A DNA stretch of 64,000 nucleotides from positions 186,001 through 250,000 of the forward strand of contig MLAV02000005.1 of the NCBI GenBank assembly GCA_001870995.2, written 5' to 3'. Of the stretch, positions 8,433 through 17,105 are shown piece after piece (positions within the stretch are counted from its first letter, which is position 1; every line of letters starts with the position of its first letter). Source of the DNA: Chitinophaga sp. CB10 (GTDB lineage Bacteria; Bacteroidota; Bacteroidia; Chitinophagales; Chitinophagaceae). The notes below the pieces were generated by a model. The model worked only from the letters and a program-made list of their open reading frames with translations. It did no database searches and was not told where the DNA came from. A program made the translations under genes and the position numbers.

Positions 8433-9419
8433 ATGCTCAAAATAGGAATCTTCGGGGTAGGACATCTAGGGAAAATTCACCTTTCTCAGTTAGTAACCAT
8501 GAAAGACGTAGAAGTAGTAGGCTTCTTCGATCCAAGCGACGCGAATGCCAAAAGCATTGCTGAACTTTACAACATTCCCCGTTACAACTCAGCCGAAGAG
8601 CTTATCCTGGCTGTTGACGCGATTGACATCGTGGCCCCTACCACCCTTCATTTCAACCTCTGCGAGCTGGCCATCCGCAACGGCAAGCACATCTTCGTGG
8701 AAAAGCCGATGACCAACACCATTGAGGAAGCCAAAACGCTGGTGAAACTCGTGGAGGAAGCCAATATCAAATTCCAGGTGGGGCACGTAGAGCGCTTCAA
8801 CCCTGCCTTCATCGCGCTGAAAGGCTACCAGCTGAACCCCATGTTCATCGAGGTACACCGCCTGGCAGAATTCAATCCGCGCGGAACAGATGTAAGCGTT
8901 ATCCTGGACCTCATGATCCATGATATCGATATCATCCTGAGCATCGTTAAATCCACCATCAGCCGCATATCCGCCAGCGGCGTTGCCGTTATGAGCGACA
9001 CCCCGGATATTGCCAACGTACGTATCGAATTCCATAATGGCTGCGTGGCCAACCTGACCTCCAGCCGCATTTCCCTGAAGAAAATGCGCAAAATGCGCTT
9101 CTTCCAGAAGGATGCCTATATCGGGATCGACTTCCTGGACAAAAAATCAGAGATCATCAAACTGAAAACCCCGGAAGACGAAGGCCTGTTCACACTGGAC
9201 ATCGAGACCAACAGCGGCAAGAAAACCATCGCTATCGATAACCCGGAAGTAAAACAGACCAATGCTATCCGCATGGAGCTGGAATTGTTCCGCGACGCCA
9301 TCCTGCACAACACGCCGGTGGCTGTAACCGCCGTAGATGGCCTGCAGGCCGTGGATGTAGCCCACCAGATACTGCATAAGATCAATAAGACGCTGGCGGA
9401 AAGCCAAACTGCAAGATAA
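8433..9419 (+). CDS. Gfo/Idh/MocA family NAD(P)-dependent oxidoreductase
   Basis: The 328-residue protein has an N-terminal Rossmann fold starting MLKIGIFGVGHLGKIH (dinucleotide-binding GxGxxG-like turn). The signature VEKPMTNTIEEA, with the conserved Glu-Lys-Pro, lies near residue 92. The C-terminal alpha/beta sheet domain (from about 125) contains LDLMIHDIDIILSIV, where the His-Asp pair is typical of the active site. Members oxidise sugars, inositols or nucleotide sugars. In related genomes this protein is often a single housekeeping gene, but the substrate is unknown. No partner gene is next to it; a strong terminator follows. Confidence 0.88.
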   Translation: MLKIGIFGVGHLGKIHLSQLVTMKDVEVVGFFDPSDANAKSIAELYNIPRYNSAEELILAVDAIDIVAPTTLHFNLCELAIRNGKHIFVEKPMTNTIEEAKTLVKLVEEANIKFQVGHVERFNPAFIALKGYQLNPMFIEVHRLAEFNPRGTDVSVILDLMIHDIDIILSIVKSTISRISASGVAVMSDTPDIANVRIEFHNGCVANLTSSRISLKKMRKMRFFQKDAYIGIDFLDKKSEIIKLKTPEDEGLFTLDIETNSGKKTIAIDNPEVKQTNAIRMELELFRDAILHNTPVAVTAVDGLQAVDVAHQILHKINKTLAESQTAR

Positions 9420-9438
9420 TTTTTGATACTGTTAAAGG

Positions 9439-9472
9439 AAAAGGGGACTGGTAGCATTACCAGTCCCCTTTT
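9439..9472 (+). terminator. Bidirectional terminator between the oxidoreductase and ispD
   Basis: A perfect 15-bp stem AAAAGGGGACTGGTA / TACCAGTCCCCTTTT with a 4-nt loop lies between convergent genes, with A/T tracts on both flanks. Confidence 0.9.
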
Positions 9473-9480
9473 TGATCAGG

Positions 9481-10161
9481 TTACTTTTGCTCCTGCAACA
9501 ATGCGGAAGCTATAATCAGGTCCAGCGGCCTGGTAATTTTTATATTGGCTTCCTCGCCCTGTACGAGGTGAATAGTATGCCCTAATCGCTCTGCCACAGT
9601 GGCCTCGTCCGTAAACAGGGGATCATAGGGGAGGTCGAATGCAGGCAGCAATATTTCTGACAGGAATGTTTGGGGCGTTTGAATGATCCTGTACTTTTCC
9701 CTGTCCACCGCGGCATTTTTTTCTTTCTCCACCACCCTGATACTATCCTTCATGTCAATTACCGGAATAGCGGCGCCGTACACTAAAGCCGCTTCATAAC
9801 AGTTACGGATCAACGCAGGAGAGATCAGCGGCCGTACGCCGTCATGTACAAAGATCACGGCATCCGGCCCGGCATGCTGCAAGCCGTTTTTCACGGAGTG
9901 GAAACGGGTTTCCCCTCCTTTGACCAGGGTAATATCCGGCCGGGCGGGGAAATGGGATAATACCTGTTCGGCCGATTCAAAATGCGCCTCCGGCAATACC
10001 AGCACAATGCGTATATCCGCATAGGCGTTGACGAAAGCCGCAATGGTATGGTACAATACCGGCTTGCCATTCAGGTCCAGGAACTGTTTGGGAACAGCGC
10101 TCTGCATACGGGAGCCGGACCCTCCGGCCACTATGATGGCCACTTTATTTCGCTCTTTCAT
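9481..10161 (-). CDS. ispD: 2-C-methyl-D-erythritol 4-phosphate cytidylyltransferase
   Basis: It catalyses the third step of the MEP isoprenoid pathway, transferring CMP from CTP to methylerythritol phosphate. The nucleotide-binding signature AIIVAGGSGSRMQSAVPKQF appears right after the start, followed by VFVHDGVRPLIS (substrate/metal site) and ITRPLDLIIA near the end. I chose the ATG at 10161 (MKERNKVA), giving 226 residues, the usual family size; the frame remains open 48 bp further, into a region without similarity. No ispF or other MEP gene is adjacent. Confidence 0.95.
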   Translation of the reverse strand: MKERNKVAIIVAGGSGSRMQSAVPKQFLDLNGKPVLYHTIAAFVNAYADIRIVLVLPEAHFESAEQVLSHFPARPDITLVKGGETRFHSVKNGLQHAGPDAVIFVHDGVRPLISPALIRNCYEAALVYGAAIPVIDMKDSIRVVEKEKNAAVDREKYRIIQTPQTFLSEILLPAFDLPYDPLFTDEATVAERLGHTIHLVQGEEANIKITRPLDLIIASALLQEQK

Positions 10162-10200
10162 GTATGATGATAGCTTGTGCTGCAAGATATAAACAAAAAA

Positions 10201-10231
10201 AGTTCCCACCGGCAGCCTGCTGGTGGGAACT
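10201..10231 (-). terminator. Terminator of queA
   Basis: The stem AGTTCCCACCGGCAG / CTGCTGGTGGGAACT has one G-T wobble and is followed on the minus strand by a T-run (A-run at 10194-10200). It sits 23 bp past the queA stop and separates queA from ispD. Confidence 0.9.
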
Positions 10232-10254
10232 TTTGAAACATAAGATGCTTATCA

Positions 10255-11304
10255 TTAGAGGATCAGCATGGCATCGCCATAGCTAAAGAAACGATATTTC
10301 TCTTTGATCGCCTGCTGGTAAGCTTCCATTACCAGGTCGTAACCGGCGAATGCGCAGGTCATGATCAGCAGACTTGTTTTTGGCAGGTGGAAGTTAGTCA
10401 CCAAAGCATTCGGAATAGCGAAATCATATGGCGGATGGATGAAGGTGTTAGTCCAGCCTTCAGCAGCCTTCAGGTGATTTTGCGCTGTAACGGAAGATTC
10501 CACGGCGCGTACGGAGGTAGTACCGATCGCACAGATTTTGCGGTTTTCTTCTTTTGCCTTGTTTACAATTTTCACCGCGTGCTCATCGATATGAAAGTAT
10601 TCCGCATCCATTTTGTGTTTGCTCAGGTCTTCCACTTCGATAGGACGGAAAGTACCCAAACCGGTGTGGAGGGTCACTTCTGCGAATTTCACGCCTTTGA
10701 TCTCCAGGCGTTTGATCAGCTCACGGCTGAAGTGCAGGCCTGCTGTAGGAGCAGCCACGGCGCCTTCATACTTCGCATAAACGGTCTGGTAACGTTCTTT
10801 ATCCTCTTCTTCCGGTTTACGTTTGATATATTTAGGCAGCGGCGTTTCACCCAGGGTGTCCAGCACCTGCTTAAATTCTTCATCGTTGCCTTCAAACAGG
10901 AAACGGATCGTACGGCCACGGGAGGTCGTGTTATCGATTACTTCGGCTACCAACGATTCATCGTCGCCGAAATACAGCTTGTTACCCACACGGATTTTAC
11001 GCGCCGGGTCCACAATAACATCCCACAGGCGGTTTTGCTTGTTCAGCTCACGCAGCAGGAATACTTCAATTTTAGCTCCAGTCTTCTCTTTGCGACCATA
11101 CAGCCTGGCAGGGAATACTTTCGTATTGTTCACAATCATCACATCCTTGTCGTTAAAGTAACCCAGGATGTCTTTGAATACCTTGTGTTCAATTTTTCCA
11201 GTAGCACGATGCACCACCATTAAGCGAGATTCATCTCTGGTTTTGGAAGGATGCTGTGCAATGAGATTTAAAGGAAGGTCGAATTTGAACTGTGATAGTT
11301 TCAT
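10255..11304 (-). CDS. queA: S-adenosylmethionine:tRNA ribosyltransferase-isomerase
   Basis: It adds the cyclopentene-diol precursor to 7-aminomethyl-7-deazaguanine in tRNA, the penultimate step of queuosine synthesis. The N-terminus MKLSQFKFDLPLNLIAQHP and the internal APTAGLHFS and TLHTGLGTFRPI motifs are diagnostic. The ATG at 11304 gives 349 residues, the family length. A -33/-7 promoter lies 31-64 bp upstream. A terminator follows the gene, so it is monocistronic. Confidence 0.96.
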   Translation of the reverse strand: MKLSQFKFDLPLNLIAQHPSKTRDESRLMVVHRATGKIEHKVFKDILGYFNDKDVMIVNNTKVFPARLYGRKEKTGAKIEVFLLRELNKQNRLWDVIVDPARKIRVGNKLYFGDDESLVAEVIDNTTSRGRTIRFLFEGNDEEFKQVLDTLGETPLPKYIKRKPEEEDKERYQTVYAKYEGAVAAPTAGLHFSRELIKRLEIKGVKFAEVTLHTGLGTFRPIEVEDLSKHKMDAEYFHIDEHAVKIVNKAKEENRKICAIGTTSVRAVESSVTAQNHLKAAEGWTNTFIHPPYDFAIPNALVTNFHLPKTSLLIMTCAFAGYDLVMEAYQQAIKEKYRFFSYGDAMLIL

Positions 11305-11334
11305 ATTACGGTATGAATAAATTTTTAAAGTGCG

Positions 11335-11368
11335 CAAAAGTACCAATTTTTATCCACATCGTCAAAAA
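11335..11368 (-). promoter_or_regulatory. queA promoter (-33 and -7)
   Basis: On the minus strand, TTTTTG (11363-11368) is followed after exactly 20 nt by TACTTTTG (11335-11342). Both elements and the spacing fit the Bacteroidota consensus. Confidence 0.75.
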
Positions 11369-11403
11369 TTGGCCATTTTCATTATAAATCAAAGCATTTT
11401 ATA

Positions 11404-13137
11404 TTAGATTCCCTTGGGAATGGCTGCAATCAGTTGTTGGGTGTAGGCATCTTTTGGCTGTTGGTAGATCTGGTCCGCCTCCCCGCTTTCCACAATTTTT
11501 CCTTTACGCATGACCAGCATGTGGTCACTGATAAAGCGGACTACGGACAGGTCGTGAGAGATGAAGATACAGCTGAACCCGAATTCTTCCCGGAGGCTGA
11601 TCAGCAGGTTCAGCACCTGCGCCTGGATGCTTACATCCAGGGCTGCTACCGATTCATCGCAGATAATAAAGGATGGATTTACGGCCAGCGCCCTTGCTAT
11701 CACAATCCGCTGGCGTTGCCCGCCTGAAAACTCATGGGGGTAACGGTTGAAATGCTCCGGGAGCAGGCGTACCTTTTCCAGCAGCTCCAATACTTTCTCC
11801 CGGCGGGTTGCTGCGTTGCCGTACAGGCCGTGCACTTCCATTGGTTCCAATATGGCTTTTCCGATGGAAATCCGGGGATTCAGCGATGAATAAGGGTCCT
11901 GGAAGATCAGCTGCATGTCTTTACGCATGGCGCGCATGCCTTGTGCGGACAAACTTCTCAAATCCTGTCCTTTATAAACAATTGTACCGCTGGTTGGTTC
12001 TGTCAATCTCAATAAACTGCGGCCGAGGGTCGTTTTACCGCAACCGGACTCCCCTACCAGTCCCAGCGTTTCGCCGGTTTTCATCTCAAAGCTCACGTCG
12101 TCGACGGCTTTGCGCCATTCCAGCACCTTGCCGGTGATGGAGCGTTTTACGGGAAACCAGGTACTCAGGTGTTGTACCTGCAGGATGGGTTCGCGGGCGG
12201 CAAGCGTATTCCGGCGGGCGGTGATCATTTCATCGCTCATCTGCAGGGAGTCCACAAAGGATTTTACGGCTACCTGCTGCCCTTCGCCGGATTGCTCCAT
12301 GAAGTCGCGAATGACGGGCAGCCTGACCAAACGCTTATCCAGCGGCGGCCTGCAGGCGAGCAGCCCTTTCGTATAGGCGTGCACGGGATTATGGAAGACC
12401 TGCGCTACCGGGCCTTCTTCTACGATATTACCTTTGTACATGACCATCACGCGGGAAGCGATTTCCGCTACCACGCCGAGGTCGTGCGTGATAAAGAGGA
12501 CGCTCATCTCCATTTGCTGCTGCAGTTCCTTCAGCAGTTCGAGGATCGCTTTTTGAACGGTGACATCCAGCGCGGTGGTGGGCTCGTCCGCAATGAGGAG
12601 TTTGGGTTCGCAGGAGATGGCCATGGCGATCATGACGCGTTGTTTCTGGCCACCGGAGAGTTCGTGGGGAAAGCGTTTCATCATTCCTTCAGGATCCGGC
12701 AGTTTTACCTGCGCAAACAGCGCGATGGCGCGGGCTTTCGCTTCCGCTGCGGGGATTTGCTTATGCAGGCGGATCGCTTCTGTGACCTGGTCGCCGCAGG
12801 TCAGCAGGGGGTTGAGGGAAGTCATGGGCTCCTGGAAGATCATGGCAATTTCGTTGCCACGATATTGGCGCATGGCGTCAGGAGAGAGCCGCAGGAGATC
12901 AACGGGGGCTTCGTTTGCGTAATACAGTAACTGCCCGTTATCGATCCTGCCGGGCTCCTGCACCAACTGCATGAGGGAAAGCGCGGTTACGGACTTGCCG
13001 GAACCGGATTCGCCAACAACGCCGATCATTTCGCCTTTACCGATGGTAAAGCTGATGTTGTTGACAGCTGTAACACTGTTATTGCCTGAGCGGAAACTCA
13101 CCCTCAGGTCTTTAATGGCAGCCCGCGGATATTGCAT
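11404..13137 (-). CDS. Oligopeptide-type ABC transporter ATPase, two ATP-binding domains in one chain
   Basis: The 577-residue protein holds two complete ABC cassettes. Domain 1 has Walker A GESGSGKS, signature LSGGQKQR and Walker B LLIADEPTT. Domain 2 has Walker A GESGCGKT, signature FSGGQRQR and Walker B FIICDESVA (Asp-Glu kept). Each domain has the C-terminal oligopeptide/dipeptide extension seen in DppD/DppF, so the layout is that of GsiA/YejF fusions. It would power uptake of peptides or similar small molecules. No permease or binding-protein gene is adjacent, so partners must lie elsewhere. I prefer the ATG at 13137 to the TTG at 13155. The gene starts 21 bp after the amn stop and is probably in an operon with it. 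Confidence 0.88.
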   Translation of the reverse strand: MQYPRAAIKDLRVSFRSGNNSVTAVNNISFTIGKGEMIGVVGESGSGKSVTALSLMQLVQEPGRIDNGQLLYYANEAPVDLLRLSPDAMRQYRGNEIAMIFQEPMTSLNPLLTCGDQVTEAIRLHKQIPAAEAKARAIALFAQVKLPDPEGMMKRFPHELSGGQKQRVMIAMAISCEPKLLIADEPTTALDVTVQKAILELLKELQQQMEMSVLFITHDLGVVAEIASRVMVMYKGNIVEEGPVAQVFHNPVHAYTKGLLACRPPLDKRLVRLPVIRDFMEQSGEGQQVAVKSFVDSLQMSDEMITARRNTLAAREPILQVQHLSTWFPVKRSITGKVLEWRKAVDDVSFEMKTGETLGLVGESGCGKTTLGRSLLRLTEPTSGTIVYKGQDLRSLSAQGMRAMRKDMQLIFQDPYSSLNPRISIGKAILEPMEVHGLYGNAATRREKVLELLEKVRLLPEHFNRYPHEFSGGQRQRIVIARALAVNPSFIICDESVAALDVSIQAQVLNLLISLREEFGFSCIFISHDLSVVRFISDHMLVMRKGKIVESGEADQIYQQPKDAYTQQLIAAIPKGI

Positions 13138-13158
13138 TCCGGGAAGATACAACAAATC

Positions 13159-13929
13159 TTAAAAGCGCAGGTGCTTCACGGTCTGGTGGCTGTCGATTAG
13201 TTTTTGGAGAGATTCAATACCAATCTTCAGGTGACGGTCCACGTATTTGCTGGTCACTTTTTTATCGCTTTCTTCCGTTTTCACCCCTTCCGGCACCATT
13301 GGCTGATCGGATACCAGCAGCAGGGCGCCGGTAGGTATTTTGTTGTAGAAGCCTACGGAGAAAATGGTGGCAGTTTCCATATCTACGGCCATGGCACGGA
13401 TTTTTTCGAGGTAGTGTTTGAATTCGGCGTCATGTTCCCAGATACGGCGGTTGGTGCTGTAGCAGGTACCTGTCCAGTAGTCGTGGCCGGCGTCCCTGAT
13501 GGTGGTGGAGATAGCTTTTTGCAGGGCGAATGCAGGCAGTGCGGGCACTTCAGGCGGGAAGTAGTCGTTAGAGGTACCTTCGCCGCGTATAGCCGCAATC
13601 GGTAGGATCAGATCGCCGATCTGGTTTTTCTTTTTCAGTCCGCCGCATTTTCCGAGGAACAGTACGGCTTTGGGGTCGATGGCGCTGAGCAGGTCCATGA
13701 TGGTAGCGGCGCCGGGGCTTCCCATACCGAAGTTAATGATGGTAATTTCGCCGGCAGTGGCGCATTGCATGGGTTTACCGATGCCTACAACTTCAACGTT
13801 GTTCCATTCGGCAAACATGGTAAGGTAATTACTGAAGTTGGTGAGGAGGATGTGGGTTCCGAAGTTTTCTAACTTTTCACCAGTGTAACGGGGCAGCCAA
13901 TTAGCTACAATTTCTTCTTTTGTCTTCAT
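13159..13929 (-). CDS. amn: AMP nucleosidase, short form
   Basis: It hydrolyses AMP to adenine and ribose 5-phosphate. The 256-residue protein is a phosphorylase/nucleosidase-fold enzyme with ITIINFGMGSPGAATIMDLL, the GKCGGLKKKNQIGD segment, the substrate motif MAVDMETATIF, and LLLVSDQPMVPEG. It lacks the long N-terminal domain of the 480-residue E. coli Amn; the short form is usual in Bacteroidota. A TACATTTG -7 box lies 15-22 bp upstream of its ATG, and the ABC ATPase gene follows within 21 bp. Confidence 0.9.
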   Translation of the reverse strand: MKTKEEIVANWLPRYTGEKLENFGTHILLTNFSNYLTMFAEWNNVEVVGIGKPMQCATAGEITIINFGMGSPGAATIMDLLSAIDPKAVLFLGKCGGLKKKNQIGDLILPIAAIRGEGTSNDYFPPEVPALPAFALQKAISTTIRDAGHDYWTGTCYSTNRRIWEHDAEFKHYLEKIRAMAVDMETATIFSVGFYNKIPTGALLLVSDQPMVPEGVKTEESDKKVTSKYVDRHLKIGIESLQKLIDSHQTVKHLRF

Positions 13930-13943
13930 AGCTTTTTGACAAG

Positions 13944-13951
13944 CAAATGTA
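13944..13951 (-). promoter_or_regulatory. -7 box of the amn promoter
   Basis: The minus-strand sequence TACATTTG fits TAnnTTTG. It lies 15-22 bp before the amn ATG. Confidence 0.6.
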
Positions 13952-13992
13952 AGAAATTGTTTGCGGATTGAGAAATTTAAGCCCGGGCCGGC

Positions 13993-14436
13993 TTATTCAT
14001 ATGCCGGCATCTCCTGGAGGAAGCTCCACTGGCGGGCGGTATGATCGTAGGTACAACAGAAGGTATTGGTTCCGTTGGTGATCACGAGGTATTTGGCAGG
14101 TATGACCATGTTATAGCGTACAACCTGCTCAAGGGTTTGTTGACTGAGGGGGACGTTCATTTCTTTGCATTCAATCAGCATCCAGGGCGTCATCTGACGG
14201 TTATACAGGACGATGTCGAATCGTTTTTTGAGTTCGCCGAGGTAGATTTCCCTTTCGACGGCGGTAAGCGCCGGCGGGTAGTTTTTTATTTTAAAAAGGT
14301 ATTGCAGGAAGTTTTGGCGCACCCATTCTTCCGGGGTCAGGGTGACATAGCGCTTCCTCAACCGATCGAAAATCAGTGTTTTATCTCCTTCCTTTATCAC
14401 TTTGAAGTCCGGTTCCGGGAAATCTATTTTAATCAA
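13993..14436 (-). CDS. Protein with a type I restriction HsdR N-terminal domain
   Basis: It carries the PD-(D/E)xK nuclease-like fold of the HsdR N-terminal domain: RFDIVLYN supplies the Asp, and WMLIECKEMN supplies the Glu-x-Lys. EEWVRQNFLQYL and QVVRYNMVIPAKYLVITNG are typical flanking motifs. It is a stand-alone domain of about 147 residues with no hsdM/hsdS or helicase part nearby, so it is not a functioning type I system. Such free-standing versions are common in Bacteroidota, with unknown role. The frame stays open to 14562 but with Pro/Ser-rich sequence unlike the family; a TATCTTCG -7-like box at 14455-14462 supports a TTG start at 14436. Confidence 0.8.
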   Translation of the reverse strand: MIKIDFPEPDFKVIKEGDKTLIFDRLRKRYVTLTPEEWVRQNFLQYLFKIKNYPPALTAVEREIYLGELKKRFDIVLYNRQMTPWMLIECKEMNVPLSQQTLEQVVRYNMVIPAKYLVITNGTNTFCCTYDHTARQWSFLQEMPAYE

Positions 14437-14454
14437 GCTGTTGGGCGTTTGGTG

Positions 14455-14462
14455 CGAAGATA
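14455..14462 (-). promoter_or_regulatory. -7-like box upstream of the HsdR-N gene
   Basis: The minus-strand sequence TATCTTCG differs from TAnnTTTG at one position. It lies 19 bp upstream of the preferred TTG start. Confidence 0.4.
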
Positions 14463-14610
14463 CGGTTGTATCGGGAATGGGAGAAGGTTTGGTGAGGGAA
14501 GAATCCCGGTTTAGCCCCGGTGATGAAAAAAGCCTGCCCTTATACAATTTCGGGGGTAGCAAAAGGCGTTGCCACCTTCCGCTCCCCCCGAAAAAAGGTA
14601 TAAAATAATA

Positions 14611-16029
14611 TCAAGGGAAGATACCCAGTTGTTCGTAAGCGGCGCCTACTTTGTTGATAGCACAAACGTAAGCGGCTGTACGCATATCGTGTATCTGCGG
14701 GTTGCTGATCATAACATCGCGCACTTCGTGGAGGGCAGCGTGCATGGTTTCTTCCAGGCCGGAGTACACCAGGTCTACCTCGTCAGCGCCATGGGCGATG
14801 AATTTCCTTTCCTGCTCGGATACTTTTTTGCCGGTCAGGTCTTCGATGGTTTGGAGGATATGCATGTTCATATTCTCGTCGAAGCGTTTGCCGAGGCGGC
14901 CGTAGCGCACGTGGCTGAGGTTTTTCAGCCATTCGAAGTAGGAAACGGTCACACCGCCGGCATTCAGGAACATATCCGGCACAACGATTACGCCTTTTTT
15001 GTTCAGGATTTCGTCTGCTTCGGGCGTGAGCGGGCCGTTGGCGGCTTCGCCGATGATACGGGCCTTGATGTTGGGCGCGTTATGTTTGTCGATTACATTC
15101 TCCAGGGCGGCAGGGATAAGGATTTCGCAATCCAGTTCCAGACCGTCGGTATTTTTATTCAGGTTGGTGGAACCCGGGAAGTTGTTGATAGAGCCGGTTG
15201 CTTTTTTGTGTTTCAGCACTTCATCGGGGTTCAGGCCATTTTCATTGAAGATGGCGCCATCCCATTCGATGAGGCAGATCACTTTGGCGCCTGCTTCATG
15301 GAAGTATTTGGCAGCGTGGTAGCCTACGTTACCCATACCTTGTACGACTACACGTTTTCCTTCGATACCGGTAGTGAGGCCGAGTTTATCCATGTCTTCC
15401 TTGATGTTGCAGAGTTCACGGAGGCCGTAGAATACGCCGAGGCCGGTGGCTTCGGTACGACCGCGCACACCGCCCTGGGACACCGGTTTACCGGTAACGC
15501 AGCCATAGCCGTCAATCTCGCCGGGGCGAAGGCTCATGTAAGTGTCGAGTATCCAGCTCATTTCTCTTTCACCTGTACCGTAGTCAGGAGCGGGAACGTC
15601 TGTACCGGGGCCAATAAAGTTTTTCTTTACCAGCTCGGCAGTGTAACGGCGGGTGATCGCTTCCAGCTGGAATGGGGTGTAGTTGCGGGGATTAATTTTG
15701 ATACCTCCTTTAGCGCCGCCAAATGGTACGTTTACGATCGCACATTTGTAGGTCATGAGGGAAGCCAGAGCCATCACTTCATCCTGGTTTACTTCGTCGC
15801 TGAAGCGGATACCGCCTTTACAAGGCAGTTTGTGATGGGAGTGCTGAACGCGGTACGCTTCGATTACCTGTACAGATTCGCCGATGCGTACGGGGAATTT
15901 GATCTGGTAAACGGCGTTACAAGCCTTGATCTGTTCCAGTATCCCTTTATCCCATTTGGTAAAGGCTGCTGCTTTGTCGAAGCTTCTTTCCACACTCTGG
16001 AAAAAACTGTAATGCTGATCTTGCGGCAT
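14611..16029 (-). CDS. Glutamate dehydrogenase (Glu/Leu/Phe/Val dehydrogenase family)
   Basis: It interconverts glutamate and 2-oxoglutarate plus ammonium with NAD(P). The 472-residue protein shows the substrate-binding KGGIRFSDEVNQDEVMALA and the catalytic Lys in VPFGGAKGGIKINP (about residue 107). The Rossmann motif VVVQGMGNVGYHAAKYFHEAG begins the cofactor domain. It follows ccmD by 32 bp in the same direction and could be read with the ccmC-ccmD pair. A GC-rich inverted repeat (TTTCGGGGG near 14548 and CCCCCGAAA near 14585) lies past the stop but has no T-run on this strand. A 495-codon open frame on the opposite strand is a shadow. Confidence 0.95.
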   Translation of the reverse strand: MPQDQHYSFFQSVERSFDKAAAFTKWDKGILEQIKACNAVYQIKFPVRIGESVQVIEAYRVQHSHHKLPCKGGIRFSDEVNQDEVMALASLMTYKCAIVNVPFGGAKGGIKINPRNYTPFQLEAITRRYTAELVKKNFIGPGTDVPAPDYGTGEREMSWILDTYMSLRPGEIDGYGCVTGKPVSQGGVRGRTEATGLGVFYGLRELCNIKEDMDKLGLTTGIEGKRVVVQGMGNVGYHAAKYFHEAGAKVICLIEWDGAIFNENGLNPDEVLKHKKATGSINNFPGSTNLNKNTDGLELDCEILIPAALENVIDKHNAPNIKARIIGEAANGPLTPEADEILNKKGVIVVPDMFLNAGGVTVSYFEWLKNLSHVRYGRLGKRFDENMNMHILQTIEDLTGKKVSEQERKFIAHGADEVDLVYSGLEETMHAALHEVRDVMISNPQIHDMRTAAYVCAINKVGAAYEQLGIFP

Positions 16030-16061
16030 AATATATCGTTTTGGTATAATGATTAGATTTC

Positions 16062-16301
16062 TTACAGATTTCTATCCCTATCTTCCAACTTTTTGATCTT
16101 TCTGTCCAGATTGATCAGAAATAGCACAATACCGATGAAGATGATCACCAAAATTCCTACTATCACATAGATTTTACCATTACTCCGGAACAATTCGTTG
16201 ACCGGGCCCGTTTCTGTGTTCTGCTGCTGGGCATTCGCCAGGAATGAAAGGAGCAGTAACATGATAGTAAGTACGCGGGAGAATATTCTTCTATGGATCA
16301 T
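16062..16301 (-). CDS. Small CcmD-like membrane protein
   Basis: The 79-residue protein has an N-terminal signal-like hydrophobic segment (about 9-24, ending LANAQQ), one transmembrane helix (about 46-65) and a charged tail NLDRKIKKLEDRDR. This layout matches CcmD, the small subunit that holds apocytochrome chaperone CcmE to CcmC during haem delivery. Its ATG overlaps the ccmC stop (ATGA, 16298-16301), so the two are translationally coupled. CcmD proteins conserve little sequence, so the call rests on layout and position. Confidence 0.75.
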   Translation of the reverse strand: MIHRRIFSRVLTIMLLLLSFLANAQQQNTETGPVNELFRSNGKIYVIVGILVIIFIGIVLFLINLDRKIKKLEDRDRNL

Positions 16302-16960
16302 TTAAAAATATTTTTTAGCTCAAGTTTCTTGTAACGTACTGCCAGGGTGTAAATCCATACACTCAAGAGGATCCAGCCAATTACGGCAGGATAGAACACC
16401 ATTCTCATATGGTTGTCTGTATCTTCCTTGGAAAAGCCGGGCGTGGTGGCGCTGCCGGGATGGAGGGAATCCACCATTTTAGGGATGATATAGGTCAGTG
16501 GGATGAGAAGGGCGAAGGCAAAAATGTTGAATACGGCGGAGATACGGGCGCGTTTATCCATATCGTGGATAGAGAGGCGCAGTACCAGGTAAGCCATATA
16601 AATCAATAATGCGATGGCGGTGCACATCTGCTTGGGATCGCTGGTAAGGGTGCCTCCCCAGGTATAGGTAGCCCATAAGGAGCCGGTAGCAAAGCCCAGG
16701 ATACCGAAGAGGGTCCCTACGCCGGCAGCAGTAGCGGCATATACATCCTTTTTCAGATCATAGCCCGAAAGGAAACGGAGAGAATTGATAACGGAGATTG
16801 TGAACATGGTGTACATGCACATCCACATTGGCACATGAAAAAACAGTCCACGGGATGATTGTCCGTTTGTTCCTATGATGGGTATTTCGATAGTGAACCC
16901 GGCGATAATTACGTAAATCAGAAGCAGTATCGCCAATGCTTTCCACCAATGTCTGGCCAT
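16298..16960 (-). CDS. ccmC: Cytochrome c biogenesis protein CcmC (haem export permease)
   Basis: The 220-residue membrane protein has about six transmembrane helices. The haem-handling tryptophan-rich motif is WATYTWGGTLTSDPKQMC, and a conserved His lies in RGLFFHVPMWMCMY. It belongs to the CcmC/CcmF/CcsA haem-handling superfamily and, in system I, loads haem onto CcmE. The ATG at 16960 (MARHWWKAL) was chosen; the frame extends 33 codons upstream, but a full -33/-7 promoter (16984-17014) lies inside that extension. No ccmE follows. Confidence 0.92.
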   Translation of the reverse strand: MARHWWKALAILLLIYVIIAGFTIEIPIIGTNGQSSRGLFFHVPMWMCMYTMFTISVINSLRFLSGYDLKKDVYAATAAGVGTLFGILGFATGSLWATYTWGGTLTSDPKQMCTAIALLIYMAYLVLRLSIHDMDKRARISAVFNIFAFALLIPLTYIIPKMVDSLHPGSATTPGFSKEDTDNHMRMVFYPAVIGWILLSVWIYTLAVRYKKLELKNIFK

Positions 16961-16983
16961 TTTATTGCAGCTATATTCCGGGG

Positions 16984-17014
16984 CAAACCTACACGTTTTA
17001 CTGTTAATCACAAA
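16984..17014 (-). promoter_or_regulatory. ccmC promoter (-33 and -7)
   Basis: On the minus strand, TTTG (17011-17014) is followed after 19 nt by TAGGTTTG (16984-16991). This is a complete match to the Bacteroidota promoter consensus and fixes the ccmC start downstream. Confidence 0.8.
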
Positions 17015-17105
17015 GATTTTAAGGGATTTTAAGTTTATCCAATATCCCTGAAAACTCATTAAACATCCTTATTATAAGTAAGGCATTTTTTTGCGATTTC
17101 ACTAA

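Noticed and set aside
13993..14562. Type I restriction-modification system
   Set aside because: Only an isolated HsdR N-terminal-like domain is present; there is no helicase part, hsdM or hsdS.
14569..16056. 495-codon open frame on the plus strand
   Set aside because: Antisense shadow of glutamate dehydrogenase; no family motif and unnatural composition.
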